Shown piece after piece: positions 17,308 to 26,764 of a DNA stretch of 64,000 nucleotides. Both the position numbers and the translations under genes were made by a program. The stretch lies in assembly GCF_030268225.1 (NCBI RefSeq), contig NZ_BSQG01000003.1:344991-408990 (forward strand). Reading direction: 5' to 3'. Under the pieces are notes generated by a model. That model searched no databases and was not told the DNA's origin. It saw only the letters and a program-made list of their open reading frames with translations. Positions within the stretch are counted from its first letter, which is position 1. Each line of letters begins with the position of its first letter. This stretch comes from Nocardiopsis ansamitocini. GTDB lineage: Bacteria; Actinomycetota; Actinomycetes; Streptosporangiales; Streptosporangiaceae.

Positions 17308-19185
17308 CTAGTGCCTGGCCTGCGGGGCGAACTGCGTCCGGTACAACGCGGTGTAGAGGCCACCCTGCTCCAAGAGGTCCTCGTGGGTGCCGCGCTCCAG
17401 GATGCGGCCGTCCTCCAGCACCAGGATCAGGTCGGCTTCGCGGACAGTGGCCAACCGGTGGGCGATGACCAGAGACGTGCGTCCGGCCAACGCGGTCGCC
17501 AGCGCCTCCTGGACCGCGGCCTCGGATTCGGAGTCCAGATGCGCGGTCGCCTCGTCCAGCACCACGACGGACGGCGCCTTGAGCAGTAGCCGCGCGATCG
17601 CCAGACGCTGCTTCTCGCCCCCGGAGAGGCGGTAGCCGCGATCGCCCACCATCGTGTTCATACCGTCGGGAAGCAGGTCCAAAAGCGTGCCCAACTGGGC
17701 GGACCGCATCGCCTCGGCCAAGTCCTCATCGGATGCCTCGGGCCGGGCGTAGCGCAAGTTGGCGCCGATGGTGTCGTGGAAGAGCTGGGTGTCCTGGGTG
17801 ACCACGCCCACCCCCTCGCGAAGTGAGTCCATGCTGGCTTCGCGCAGGTCGACCCCACCGATTCGCACCGTGCCCTCGGTGGGGTCGTAGAGGCGGGTCA
17901 CCAGGTGGGTCAGGGTCGTCTTTCCGGCTCCGGAGGGGCCCACCAGCGCGACCAGCGAGCCCGCGGGGGCGGTGAAGGTCACCCCGCTCAGCACTTGGGC
18001 GTCATCGGTGTTCTCGGGCTGCGGAAGCAGTTCGAGCGACTGCAACGAGGATTCCTCGGACCCCGGGTAGCGGAAGGAGACCTGGTCGAACTCCACCGAC
18101 CGCGGGCCCTCAGGCAACCGCATCGCGGCCGGGTGTTCGTCGATCATCGGCTTCAGGTCCAGGATCTCGAAGACCCGGTCGAAGCTCACCAGTGCGGTCA
18201 TCACGTCCACCTGCACGTTGGACAGAGAGGTGAGCGGCCCGTAGAGCCTGGTCAGCAGAGTGGCGAGTGCCACCAGGGTGCCCAGGTCGAAGGCATTCGA
18301 GACCACCAGGTTGCCGCCGATGCCGTAGACCATCGCGGTGGCCAGCGCCGTGATCAGGCCGATCATCGAGAACAGCAGGCCGCCGTAGACCGCCTGGGTC
18401 ACTCCCACCTCGCGGACCCTGCCCGCCTGATGCGCGAAGGACGCGCTTTCCTCTTCGGGACGTCCGTACAGTTTGACCAGCATCGCGCCACCGACGTTGA
18501 ACCGCTCGGTCATCAGCGAGCTCATCTCGGCGTTGAGGTTCATGCCCTCGCGCGACACCGTCGCCAGCTTGCGTCCGATCCACCGGGCAGGCAGGACGAA
18601 CAGCGGAACGGCGACCAGTGCGGCCAGGGTGATCTGCCACGAGAGCACCAGCATGGTGCTCAGTACCGCCAGGGCGCTGATCACGTTGGACAGCACCGAC
18701 TGCAGTACCGACGTGATGGCTTTCTGCGCCCCCACTACGTCGGTGTTGAGCCTGCTGATCAGGGAACCGGTCTGGGTCCGGGTGAAGAACGCCAGCGGCA
18801 TCCGCTGCACCTGGGTGAACACCTGGGTACGCAGCAGGTAGATGACGCCTTCGCCGATCCGCGCGGACAGCCATCGTCCGACCAGCCCCAGTGCCGTCTC
18901 CAGCAAGGCGAGGGCCGCTACGGCCAGTGCCAACCAGGTCACCAGGGTGGGGTCGTCGTTGCCGATCCCACGGTCGATGATCGCTTTGAGGAGCAGCGGA
19001 TTGGCCACGATGATGCTGGAACTCACCGACGCCACCAGCAGGTACAGCAGAATCCGTTTCCAGTGCGGACGCGCGTAGGCGACGATGCGCCGCGCAGTCC
19101 CGGGACGCACCGACGCGCTTTTGGCGGTCCCGTCGTTGACCAACCCCCTAACCGAGGTCGGGCCACCACCCATCATGCTCGCCAC
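17308..19185 (-). CDS. ABC exporter, fused membrane and ATPase domains
   Basis: 625 residues: a six-helix exporter membrane domain (about 35-330) and a nucleotide-binding domain with Walker A GPSGAGKTT, Q-loop VVTQDTQLF, signature LSGGEKQR, Walker B VVVLDEAT and switch His in IAHRLAT. It works as a half-transporter dimer exporting lipid, peptide or drug substrates. A 20-residue insert rich in Ser/Leu/Glu/Pro precedes the NBD. GTG 19185 is the longest plausible start; ATG 19176 is a close alternative. Confidence 0.93.
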   Translation of the reverse strand: MASMMGGGPTSVRGLVNDGTAKSASVRPGTARRIVAYARPHWKRILLYLLVASVSSSIIVANPLLLKAIIDRGIGNDDPTLVTWLALAVAALALLETALGLVGRWLSARIGEGVIYLLRTQVFTQVQRMPLAFFTRTQTGSLISRLNTDVVGAQKAITSVLQSVLSNVISALAVLSTMLVLSWQITLAALVAVPLFVLPARWIGRKLATVSREGMNLNAEMSSLMTERFNVGGAMLVKLYGRPEEESASFAHQAGRVREVGVTQAVYGGLLFSMIGLITALATAMVYGIGGNLVVSNAFDLGTLVALATLLTRLYGPLTSLSNVQVDVMTALVSFDRVFEILDLKPMIDEHPAAMRLPEGPRSVEFDQVSFRYPGSEESSLQSLELLPQPENTDDAQVLSGVTFTAPAGSLVALVGPSGAGKTTLTHLVTRLYDPTEGTVRIGGVDLREASMDSLREGVGVVTQDTQLFHDTIGANLRYARPEASDEDLAEAMRSAQLGTLLDLLPDGMNTMVGDRGYRLSGGEKQRLAIARLLLKAPSVVVLDEATAHLDSESEAAVQEALATALAGRTSLVIAHRLATVREADLILVLEDGRILERGTHEDLLEQGGLYTALYRTQFAPQARH

Positions 19186-19476
19186 CTGGCCCTTCGCCCA
19201 AAAGAATAGAGACGCGGCTCCGCTCGGGCAGGGAACGGCCGTACAAAAGGCAGCCGAGAACGGGAGCCGGATGCGGGTCCGGCCCCAGAGCGGTGCTCCG
19301 CGTCGAAACAGTTCAACACGCGACCAGGCCGGCCTCTTCCCGGGACCGACCCGCGCCCGAGCAGGACACGCGAGGTGAAGGGTGCTATGCCCGGACGGTT
19401 CGGTTCCGGACCGCGCAACCTGCGCCGTCGCGCGCGGCCCGCATCGTGGCGGGGGAGAGCGAGTTGTCGACCGGTG

Positions 19477-19980
19477 TCACAGCGAGCGCGCCAACTGGCC
19501 CAGGGTCGCGCTGGTGGAGCGCCCGAGGGTCAGGGGCAGTTCCCAGGCGGCGGCGTTCAGGGCGTGCGCGCCACGCCGTTTCGCCTCGGAGTAGGGATCT
19601 CCCTCGGTGAAGGCGAGCGCGGCGGGATGCAGGGGGCCCAGCAGGTTCGCGTAGTGTTCCCAGCTAGTCGCGGAGGGAGGGCCGGAGACGACGAACACTC
19701 CGTCCACGCACGTCAGGGCCGCGAGCATCTCGGCTCGCTCCTCGGCCGGATTCAGCGGCCGGGTCGGCCCCTTCCACGCGCGTACCCGCTCGTCGGATTC
19801 CACGCCCACCAACAGCGGTGCACCGCGTTCGCGCACGCTCCTGAGGTAGCGCACGTGCCCCACGTGCAGGATGTCGAAGGCGCCGGTCACGATCGCCGGC
19901 GGTTCGACCGGTGTGGGGCGTGCGAACCAGTCCAGCGCCAGCGAGTGCGCGGTCCCCTGCTCCGGCTCGGTTCCCGTCAT
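19477..19980 (-). CDS. cytidylyltransferase-fold nucleotidyltransferase
   Basis: 167 residues beginning with the nucleotidyltransferase signature TGAFDILHVGHVRYL (HxGH Mg-nucleotide site), as in glycerol-3-phosphate cytidylyltransferase and HldE C-terminal domains. The usual C-terminal RTEGIST signature is replaced by GRSTSATLG, so the nucleotide or substrate may differ. ATG 19980 with GGTGGG just upstream. No sugar kinase or lipid gene is adjacent to define the pathway. Confidence 0.75.
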   Translation of the reverse strand: MTGTEPEQGTAHSLALDWFARPTPVEPPAIVTGAFDILHVGHVRYLRSVRERGAPLLVGVESDERVRAWKGPTRPLNPAEERAEMLAALTCVDGVFVVSGPPSATSWEHYANLLGPLHPAALAFTEGDPYSEAKRRGAHALNAAAWELPLTLGRSTSATLGQLARSL

Positions 19981-20134
19981 TTCCCACCTATCGCAAGTAT
20001 CGGCTCGTTGTCGAAGATACCTTCAGGCGGAAGCGCAGGGGGGACGCGCCGCCACTGTTCCCGCCGGTGTCACCGCGTACTCCTACCGTTGTCCGGACAC
20101 CGACGCACGGGTCGGGCGGCGGAAGGGACAACCG

Positions 20135-20443
20135 GTGGGTAGGAAGACGGCGTTCGCGGTGCGTACTCCGGCAGCCGAACGAGAAATGTTCACCGCCGGA
20201 CTACGAGCCGGGCCGGAAACCGCGCGTGCCGTCGCGGAAGAGGTGTTCGGTGCCAGCGCCGTCGGTGCGGTGCGCGGCGAGCACACGTTCGATGAACCGG
20301 ATGGGCCACTCCAGCACGCGCGCGATGACCGGGCCCGTGCACTGGCCGACAAACTGAGGGAGCGGGCCGCACGCGAACTCGACCGTGCGCGTGCCGACCG
20401 GATCGGAGACGACGAGGACGGCCAGGAGCCGCCTCCGGCCTGA
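20135..20443 (+). CDS. small charged hypothetical protein
   Basis: 102 residues from GTG 20135, preceded by GGAAGGGA with suitable spacing. Soluble, with a C-terminal helix of alternating charge (LADKLRERAARELDRARADR) and an acidic end; a coiled-coil is likely. It is divergent from the nucleotidyltransferase gene. No family recognised. It could be a chance frame, but third-position GC is high. Confidence 0.45.
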   Translation: MGRKTAFAVRTPAAEREMFTAGLRAGPETARAVAEEVFGASAVGAVRGEHTFDEPDGPLQHARDDRARALADKLRERAARELDRARADRIGDDEDGQEPPPA

Positions 20444-20571
20444 ACACGTCGCTGAAAAACTCGAAATCACGACCTCTGTGGCACGTATGTGGCACACGTC
20501 GGGACATGGGTGGTGAATGAGAGAAGGACCAGGGCGGGGGAGCGTATCCCCTGGCCTGGCCCTTCTACGCG

Positions 20572-20645
20572 TGGAGCGGGTGACGGGAATCGAACCCGCA
20601 CGACCAGCTTGGAAGGCTGGAGTTCTACCATTGAACTACACCCGC
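20572..20645 (-). tRNA. tRNA-Gly (anticodon TCC), CCA encoded
   Basis: The acceptor stem GCGGGTG (20645-20639) pairs with CACCCGC (20582-20576). The anticodon arm reads CCAGC-CTTCCAA-GCTGG, giving anticodon TCC. The T arm contains GGTTCGATTCC. The discriminator is U and CCA is encoded at 20574-20572. Confidence 0.97.
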
Positions 20646-20764
20646 GTGTCATCAGGCCCTTCGAGTTTCCTCTAGACTCGTGGAGCCGACGGAGAACACA
20701 TTACCGTCTCTTCGGTGTGAGTGACGCATTGACGCTCGGTCAGTGCTGTCACCGCGAAAGTTTG

Positions 20765-20839
20765 CGGGGAGTAGCGCAGCTTGGTTAGCGCGCATGCTTT
20801 GGGAGCATGAGGCCGCGGGTTCGAATCCCGCCTCCCCGA
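20765..20839 (+). tRNA. tRNA-Pro (anticodon TGG)
   Basis: The acceptor stem CGGGGAG (20765-20771) pairs with CTCCCCG (20832-20838), discriminator A. The anticodon arm CATGC-TTTGGGA-GCATG gives TGG. The T arm has GGTTCGAATCC. CCA is not encoded (CGA follows), unlike the neighbouring tRNA-Gly. Confidence 0.97.
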
Positions 20840-21089
20840 CGAGATGGTTCGACGGTGCCGTCTGGGCGCGTACGCGCCCAGGCCCGGTGCTGCCGTCAAC
20901 CCCTTCGTACCTGCCCTAGACTGAGCGTGATCAGTAAGAGAATCACGCAGGAGACTCTAGACAGTCCCCAAGTGACGCCCCCGCCGGTCGGCGCCGCGCC
21001 GGACACCGCTTCGTCGCGTTGTGTCGATTCAGCCGTGCCACCCGCCGGGTCGTACCGGAAAACAGCCGGAAACCTAGGAGTACCGCCCC

Positions 21090-22517
21090 GTGAAGACCGA
21101 TGTCGAGGAGCTGAGCCCGACCCGGGTCAAGCTGACCATCGAAGTTCCTTTCGAGGAGCTCGAGCACGCCTTCGACGTGACATACAAGTCGCTCGCCAAG
21201 CAGGTCCGGATCAAGGGCTTCCGCCCCGGTAAGGCGCCGGCCCGGCTCATCGACCGCTACGTCGGCCGCGGCGCGGTGATCAGCGAAGCGGTCAACCACG
21301 CGGTTCCCGAGCTCTACAACGAAGCCGTCCAGAAGGAAGACGTCTTCGCACTGGGCCAGCCCGACGTGGAGATCACCAAGCTGGAGGACGGCGACCAGCT
21401 GTCCTTTACCGCAGAGGTCGACGTCCGTCCCAAGTTCGAGGTCTCCGACTACGAGGGCCTCGAGGTCACCGTCGACGACGCCGAGGTCACCGACGAGCAG
21501 GTCGACGAGCAGCTGGACAGCCTGCGCCAGCGCTTCGCCACCCTGACCGGGGCCGAGCGTCCCGCGCAGGACGGCGACCACGTCTCCATCGACCTCTCCG
21601 CCGCCATCGACGGTGAGAAGCTCGACGACGTCCAGGCCAGCGGGATCTCTTACGAGATCGGCACCAACACCATGCTTGAGGGTCTCGACGAGGCGCTCAT
21701 CGGCCTGGAGGCCGGTGGCACCACCACCTTCTCCACCAAGCTGGTCGGCGGTGACTACGAGGGCAAGGACGCCGACGTCACCGTCACCCTGCACAGTGTG
21801 AAGGTCAAGGAGCTCCCGGAGCTCGACGACGAGTTCGCTCAGCTCGCCAGCGAGTTCGACACCATCGAGGAGCTGCGCGCCGACGCCGTCACGCGCCTCG
21901 GGGAGTCCCGCCGCTACCAGCAGCTCGCCCAGGCCCGCGACCGCGCCCTGGACAAGCTCGTCGAATCCGTGGACATCCCGCTCCCCGAGAGCGTGATCAC
22001 CGAGGAGATCGACCGCCGCCGCCAGAGTCTGGAGCAGCAGCTTTCCCAGAGCGGGCTGACCAAGGACGCCTACTTCGAGGCCCAGGGCCAGACGGAGGAG
22101 GAGTTCGAGGCCGAGCTCACCAAGGGCGCCAACAGTGCTGTCAAGGCCGGATTCGTCCTGGACCAGCTGGCCCTCCAGGAGGAGCTGGCCGCTGACAACG
22201 ACGAGCTGAGCCAGTACGTCGTCGACCAGGCCCAGCGCATGGGGGTCTCGCCCGACCAGCTCGCCCAGCACCTCGTGCAGTCGAACCAGATCCGGGTCGC
22301 CTACACCGAGGTCGTGCGCGCCAAGGCCATGAACCTGGTCGTGGCCAAGGCCAAGGTCACCGACGAGTCAGGCAACGTTGTTGCCCAGGACACCGTCGAG
22401 ACCGCCGACGAGGAGACCGAGACGATCACCGTCGAGGCCACTGAGGTCGAGGCCGCCGAGGCCACCGAGGCCACTGCCGCGGAGGCGGACGACACGGAGA
22501 AGGCGGACAAGGCATAG
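21090..22517 (+). CDS. tig: trigger factor (ribosome-associated chaperone)
   Basis: 475 residues. N-terminal ribosome-binding domain with signature GFRPGKAP (about 44-51), a central FKBP-type prolyl isomerase domain (about 155-245), and a helical chaperone domain. The last ~45 residues are an acidic Glu/Ala/Thr tail, common in actinobacteria. It folds nascent chains at the ribosome exit. GTG 21090 has TAGGAG 9 bases upstream. TAGACT at 20917-20922 is a candidate -10. It precedes clpP1P2 as in Streptomyces and Mycobacterium. Confidence 0.97.
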   Translation: MKTDVEELSPTRVKLTIEVPFEELEHAFDVTYKSLAKQVRIKGFRPGKAPARLIDRYVGRGAVISEAVNHAVPELYNEAVQKEDVFALGQPDVEITKLEDGDQLSFTAEVDVRPKFEVSDYEGLEVTVDDAEVTDEQVDEQLDSLRQRFATLTGAERPAQDGDHVSIDLSAAIDGEKLDDVQASGISYEIGTNTMLEGLDEALIGLEAGGTTTFSTKLVGGDYEGKDADVTVTLHSVKVKELPELDDEFAQLASEFDTIEELRADAVTRLGESRRYQQLAQARDRALDKLVESVDIPLPESVITEEIDRRRQSLEQQLSQSGLTKDAYFEAQGQTEEEFEAELTKGANSAVKAGFVLDQLALQEELAADNDELSQYVVDQAQRMGVSPDQLAQHLVQSNQIRVAYTEVVRAKAMNLVVAKAKVTDESGNVVAQDTVETADEETETITVEATEVEAAEATEATAAEADDTEKADKA

Positions 22518-22549
22518 CCGCTGTCCCACTCGGGATCCAATAGCACACG

Positions 22550-22591
22550 GGCTCCGCGCCCCGGTCTGACATCGACCGGGGCGCGGGGCCC
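22550..22591 (+). terminator. hairpin after tig
   Basis: The arm 22550-22565 (GGGCTCCGCGCCCGGT) pairs with 22575-22591 with one G-U pair and a one-base bulge, loop of 9. It likely separates tig from the clpP1 promoter. Confidence 0.65.
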
Positions 22592-22642
22592 GCGCGCGTT
22601 TCGCCGGGCGCTTAACACCCAGGTCGCCGCGGGGCTCACCTG

Positions 22643-22656
22643 CGCTCAAAGCGAAC
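22643..22656 (-). promoter_or_regulatory. candidate ClgR box upstream of clpP1
   Basis: CGCTCAAAGCGAAC fits the CGC-N5-GCG core and the GCGAAC half of the ClgR binding motif as I remember it from Corynebacterium and Streptomyces clp promoters. It lies 88 bases before the clpP1 start. The left half-site is weaker. No clgR gene is in the window. Confidence 0.45.
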
Positions 22657-22743
22657 AGGGCCGTGAACGGTGCGAGCTGGACGGTCAGGCGCGTTAGTGT
22701 CGCAAGCGTCGCAACCGTTTCGATTCCGGAGCAGGTGACGAGA

Positions 22744-23370
22744 GTGCCGCCGACCGAAAATGAGTCCATGCGAATCGATGCCCGTACGGCAGAGTCGCCC
22801 GTTCCCTCGATGTTCGATCAAACGTCGCAGCGTCTGCTGCGTCAGCGCATCGTCGTCCTCGGCCAACAGGTCGATGACGACATCGCAAATCGCATCGTGG
22901 GCGAGCTACTGCTGCTGTCTGCCGAGGACCGCCAGCGAGACATCACGCTTTACATCAACTCGCCCGGCGGTTCAGTGACCGCAGGCATGGCGATCTACGA
23001 CGTCATGCAGTACATCCCCAACGACGTTCGTACCGTCGGCATGGGCCTGGCCGCTTCCATGGGTCAGATGCTGTTGTGCTCCGGTGCGCCGGGCAAGCGC
23101 TATGCGCTGCCGCACACCCGGGTCATGATGCACCAGCCCTCGGGCGGGATCGGTGGTACTGCCTCCGACATCCGCATCCTGGCCGACCAGCTGATCTACG
23201 TGAAGAAGATGTTCCTGGAGCGCATCTCGATGCACACCGGTCAGACGGTGGAGCAGATCGAGAAGGACGCAGACCGGGACCGCTGGTTCACCGCCGAGGA
23301 AGCCCGTCAGTACGGCTTCATCGACGAGGTGCTGTCGGACACCCTCGACGTCACGGGCAGCGGGGCATAA
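22744..23370 (+). CDS. clpP1: ATP-dependent Clp protease proteolytic subunit 1
   Basis: 208 residues. Serine peptidase with the catalytic Ser in GLAASMGQML, His in MMHQPSGG and Asp in DADRDRW; the YINSPGGSV oxyanion loop is intact. GTG 22744 is chosen because AGGTGA lies about 7 bases upstream; ATG 22768 lacks a binding site. The gene is followed 54 bases later by clpP2; in actinobacteria the two form a mixed ClpP1P2 tetradecamer fed by ClpX or ClpC. Confidence 0.96.
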   Translation: MPPTENESMRIDARTAESPVPSMFDQTSQRLLRQRIVVLGQQVDDDIANRIVGELLLLSAEDRQRDITLYINSPGGSVTAGMAIYDVMQYIPNDVRTVGMGLAASMGQMLLCSGAPGKRYALPHTRVMMHQPSGGIGGTASDIRILADQLIYVKKMFLERISMHTGQTVEQIEKDADRDRWFTAEEARQYGFIDEVLSDTLDVTGSGA

Positions 23371-23424
23371 CACGCCCCACCCATCAGCCCCTTTGTGGAC
23401 AGGCGCAGTGTGGAAGGCCAGGTA

Positions 23425-24084
23425 ATGACCGAGTACGACATCAGCCCTTACGGCGCTGGGATGGCCCCGGCGGCTCCGCAGAGTCGCTACGTCCTCCCCT
23501 CATACGTCGAGCGCACGACGTATGGCGTCAAGGAGATGAACCCCTACAACAAGCTGTTCGAAGAGCGGATCATCTTCGTCGGCGTCCAGATCGACGACAC
23601 CTCGGCGAATGACATCATCGCGCAGCTGATGACGCTGGAGCACATCGACGGCGATCGTGACATCCAGATGTACATCAACTCGCCCGGGGGGTCGTTCACC
23701 TCGCTGATGGCGATCTACGACACCATGCAGTTCGTGCGCCCCGACATCCAGACGGTGTGCGTGGGGCAGGCCGCCTCCGCCGCAGCCGTTCTGCTCGCCG
23801 GCGGAACAAAGGGCAAGCGCACCGCGCTGCCCAACGCGCGGATCATGATCCACCAGCCGGCCACCGAGGGGTCGCACGGCCAGGCCAGCGACATCGAGAT
23901 CATGGCCAACGAGATCATGCGCATTCGGACCCAGCTGGAGACCACGCTGGCGCGCCACACCGGGCGCAGCGTCGAGCAGGTCTCCCGCGACATCGAGCGC
24001 GACAAAATCCTCACCGCGGAGGAAGCAAAGGAGTACGGCATCATCGACGACGTACTCCCTTACCGCAAGGGCTCGTTGAAGTAG
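23425..24084 (+). CDS. clpP2: ATP-dependent Clp protease proteolytic subunit 2
   Basis: 219 residues. Catalytic Ser in [12 protein letters not shown], His in MIHQPATEG, Asp in DIERDKI. It has an N-terminal extension of about 40 residues ([10 protein letters not shown]...) relative to ClpP1, expected of the propeptide-bearing second subunit. ATG 23425 with GGAAGG upstream. Likely cotranscribed with clpP1. Confidence 0.96.
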   Translation: MTEYDISPYGAGMAPAAPQSRYVLPSYVERTTYGVKEMNPYNKLFEERIIFVGVQIDDTSANDIIAQLMTLEHIDGDRDIQMYINSPGGSFTSLMAIYDTMQFVRPDIQTVCVGQAASAAAVLLAGGTKGKRTALPNARIMIHQPATEGSHGQASDIEIMANEIMRIRTQLETTLARHTGRSVEQVSRDIERDKILTAEEAKEYGIIDDVLPYRKGSLK

Positions 24085-24209
24085 GCTCTGGCCTACGACC
24101 AGGTGTGATGAGAAGATGGGCCGGTCGAGCCCGTGCGGTGCGACCGTGCGAGGTGAAGCCGGCCCGCTTCTTCGCTTAGGCTCGTGTGAACGACGCACAG
24201 ACCACACCG

Positions 24210-24238
24210 TTAATCGCCGGGTGCCGAGCGCTTATCCT
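24210..24238 (+). promoter_or_regulatory. candidate clpX promoter
   Basis: TTAATC (24210-24215) and TATCCT (24233-24238) are spaced exactly 17 bases, about 140 bases before the clpX start. The match to sigma-70 consensus is moderate. The interval 24085-24379 otherwise shows no gene. Confidence 0.4.
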
Positions 24239-24379
24239 GAAAATCGGTAGCCTGCTCGTAACACGGGCTCGCCGGCCGTCTCGTCAGAATCACGCCGGAA
24301 GCCCGCTGGGATGTTCCAGCCCCGTTTGGGTGGGGATGGACCGCGAGACGGGGTGGCCTACGTTTTAAGGAGTAGCTGG

Positions 24380-25654
24380 GTGGCACGCATCGGCGACGGT
24401 GGAGACCTGCTGAAGTGCTCGTTCTGCGGCAAGAGCCAGAAGCAGGTGAAGAAGCTCATCGCGGGCCCCGGTGTGTACATCTGCGATGAATGCATTGACC
24501 TGTGCAACGAGATCATCGAGGAAGAGCTCGCGGATGCTACCGAGCTCAAGTGGGACAGCCTGCCGAAGCCGCGCGAGATCTACGAGTTTCTCGACTCCTA
24601 CGTGATCGGTCAGGAGCAGGCCAAGAAGGCCCTGTCGGTCGCGGTCTACAACCACTACAAGCGGGTGCAGTCCGAGGGCGATCGCCCTCGTGACGAGGAC
24701 ATCGAGATCGCCAAGTCCAACATTCTGCTCCTGGGACCCACCGGTTCCGGCAAGACCCTGCTGGCCCAGACTCTGGCCAAGATTCTCAACGTCCCCTTCG
24801 CCATCGCCGACGCCACCGCCTTGACCGAGGCCGGCTACGTGGGCGAGGACGTCGAGAACATTCTGCTCAAGCTGATCCAGGCCGCCGACTACGACGTCAA
24901 GAAGGCCGAGACCGGCATCATCTACATCGATGAGGTCGACAAGGTCGCGCGCAAGAGCGAGAACCCCTCGATCACCCGGGACGTCTCGGGCGAGGGTGTG
25001 CAGCAGGCGCTGCTGAAGATACTGGAGGGAACCACGGCGAGCGTGCCCCCGCAGGGCGGCCGCAAGCACCCGCACCAGGAGTTCATCCAGATCGACACCA
25101 CGAACGTGCTGTTCATCTGTGGAGGGGCGTTCGCGGGTCTGGAGAACCTTATCGAGGCACGCGTGGGCAAGCAGGGCATGGGCTTCAACGCCATCCTGCG
25201 CTCCAAGCAGGAGATGGAGTCCAGCGACCGCTTCGGCGAGATCATGCCCGAGGACCTGCTCAAGTTCGGGATGATCCCGGAGTTCGTCGGTCGTCTCCCG
25301 GTCATCACCAGCGTGCACAACCTCGATCGCGCCGCGCTGATCCAGATCCTCACCGAGCCGCGCAACGCGTTGGTCAAGCAGTACCAGCGGTTGTTCGAGC
25401 TCGACAACGTGGAGCTGGAGTTCAGCCCGGACGCCCTCGACGCCATTGCCGAGCAGGCCATCATCCGCGCCACCGGTGCGCGTGGCCTGCGCGCCATCAT
25501 CGAGGAGGTCCTGCTCTCGGTGATGTACGAGGTGCCCAGCAGGGAGGACGTCGCGCAGGTGATCATCACCCGTGAGGCCGTCATGGAGCACGTCTACCCG
25601 ACGATTGTGCCGCGTGCGCAGATCGCCGACGAGCGGGAGGAGAAGAGCGCCTAG
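24380..25654 (+). CDS. clpX: ATP-dependent Clp protease ATPase subunit ClpX
   Basis: 424 residues. N-terminal zinc-binding domain with Cys13, Cys16, Cys35 and Cys38; Walker A GPTGSGKT around residue 120; Walker [11 protein letters not shown]; pore loop GYVGEDVE; sensor-2 GARGLR; and a GFNAIL-type region near the ClpP-docking loop. It unfolds substrates for ClpP1P2. GTG 24380 has AAGGAG 7 bases upstream. valS, the usual next gene in Streptomyces, is not downstream. Confidence 0.98.
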   Translation: MARIGDGGDLLKCSFCGKSQKQVKKLIAGPGVYICDECIDLCNEIIEEELADATELKWDSLPKPREIYEFLDSYVIGQEQAKKALSVAVYNHYKRVQSEGDRPRDEDIEIAKSNILLLGPTGSGKTLLAQTLAKILNVPFAIADATALTEAGYVGEDVENILLKLIQAADYDVKKAETGIIYIDEVDKVARKSENPSITRDVSGEGVQQALLKILEGTTASVPPQGGRKHPHQEFIQIDTTNVLFICGGAFAGLENLIEARVGKQGMGFNAILRSKQEMESSDRFGEIMPEDLLKFGMIPEFVGRLPVITSVHNLDRAALIQILTEPRNALVKQYQRLFELDNVELEFSPDALDAIAEQAIIRATGARGLRAIIEEVLLSVMYEVPSREDVAQVIITREAVMEHVYPTIVPRAQIADEREEKSA

Positions 25655-25667
25655 CGCCTCTTCGCCC

Positions 25668-25707
25668 CGTGGGGAGTCCGCCGGACGAACCGGCGGCGCT
25701 CCCCACG
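25668..25707 (+). terminator. intrinsic terminator after clpX
   Basis: CGTGGGGAG (25668-25676) pairs with CTCCCCACG (25699-25707) and CCGCCGG with CCGGCGG around an ACGAA loop. The sequence continues TGTTTTCCC, giving a short T run. Confidence 0.8.
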
Positions 25708-25835
25708 TGTTTTCCCGTCTCCGGTGTCGCGGTGGTCGCGGGACATGACCGCGGCGGTCCGTTCTGCACCGGAGGAACAAAAAGCGGCCACCGGACCGGT
25801 CGCCGCTGACGGCTTGTGTGCGGGGGCGCCGCTCC

Positions 25836-26534
25836 TCAGTTCTGGAGGGCCGACTCCAGACGTTCGATCTCCAGGCTCTGGTCGGTGATGAGATCGTTGG
25901 CCATCTGAAGAACCTGGGAGTGCCGGCCGTCGATCATCGCGTCTTCGGCCATGGTGATTCCGCCCTCGTGGTGAGTCACCATCAGTTTCACGAACAGTTC
26001 GTCGAACGCTGCGCCCGACGCGGACTCCAGCTCCGCCATCTGCTCGGGAGTGGCCATGCCGGGCATGTCCGAATGATCGGTGTCCAGTTCCACGCAGCCG
26101 GCCTCGTCGCCGTGGTGGTCGCCGCCGAGCCCGCAGTAGTTCTGGTGCGCCGGGTTCCGACGGGCCGGCTGGTAGACGTTGACGTCCAGCCATTCCTCCA
26201 TGATGGTCAACTCACCCTGCTGGGCGACGTCGATCCGGTCCGACAGCGCACGGATCTTCGCGTTCTCCACCCGGTCGGGCACCAGGTCGGCCATCTCCAC
26301 CGCCTGCTCGTGGTGCATGATCATCTTGACCATGTAGGTGACGTCGGCCTCGTTGTGCCCGTTGCCGTCCTGGGCCGCGGCCAACTGCTCCTCGGTGGCG
26401 GGGGAGGCGGACTCGCCCGGCGCGCCCGGGGCCAGGACCGGCGGTGCGTCAGCGGCTGTTCCACCGTTTGTGCAGGCAACACAGGACAGCCCTAGTACCG
26501 CCGCGCCTATCGCGGCCGTCAGCCCTCGTCGCAC
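25836..26534 (-). CDS. DUF305 lipoprotein
   Basis: 232 residues. The signal peptide ends in a lipobox (LSCVAC), so it is a surface lipoprotein. The DUF305 domain is a ferritin-like helical fold with two repeated metal-type motifs, MIMHHEQAVEMA and MVTHHEGGITMAE. Between them is a His/Asp/Cys-rich loop (GLGGDHHGDEAGC) absent from the shortest members. The family is often linked to copper or other metal handling; here that is inference. GTG 26534 with GAGGAG upstream. Divergent from the LVIVD gene. Confidence 0.88.
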   Translation of the reverse strand: MRRGLTAAIGAAVLGLSCVACTNGGTAADAPPVLAPGAPGESASPATEEQLAAAQDGNGHNEADVTYMVKMIMHHEQAVEMADLVPDRVENAKIRALSDRIDVAQQGELTIMEEWLDVNVYQPARRNPAHQNYCGLGGDHHGDEAGCVELDTDHSDMPGMATPEQMAELESASGAAFDELFVKLMVTHHEGGITMAEDAMIDGRHSQVLQMANDLITDQSLEIERLESALQN

Positions 26535-26567
26535 CGGTTGCTCCTCGTCGCCAGTTCAACTGCCTTG

Positions 26568-26586
26568 TTGCGGACTGTCTACGCAA
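26568..26586. promoter_or_regulatory. inverted repeat in the DUF305/LVIVD divergent spacer
   Basis: TTGCG (26568-26572) and CGCAA (26582-26586) flank a 9-base spacer, 34 bases before the DUF305 start. It could be an operator. The spacer 26535-26764 is AT-rich; TATCTT at 26723-26728 is a candidate -10 for the LVIVD gene. Confidence 0.3.
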
Positions 26587-26764
26587 GACCCTGCTTCTTG
26601 TCCAGTGTGTGATTGGGATAAAGAAAATTTTACGGCGTGTGGTCATCCCATGACCTGCGGCAACTACGTTCTGTCATTTTTGTGCGATTTCAGTCATCTA
26701 TTCACGGCAGGTGCCCGTTGGCTATCTTTGCGCTAATTTCGGCGTGCGTTGAACAGGAGTCATC

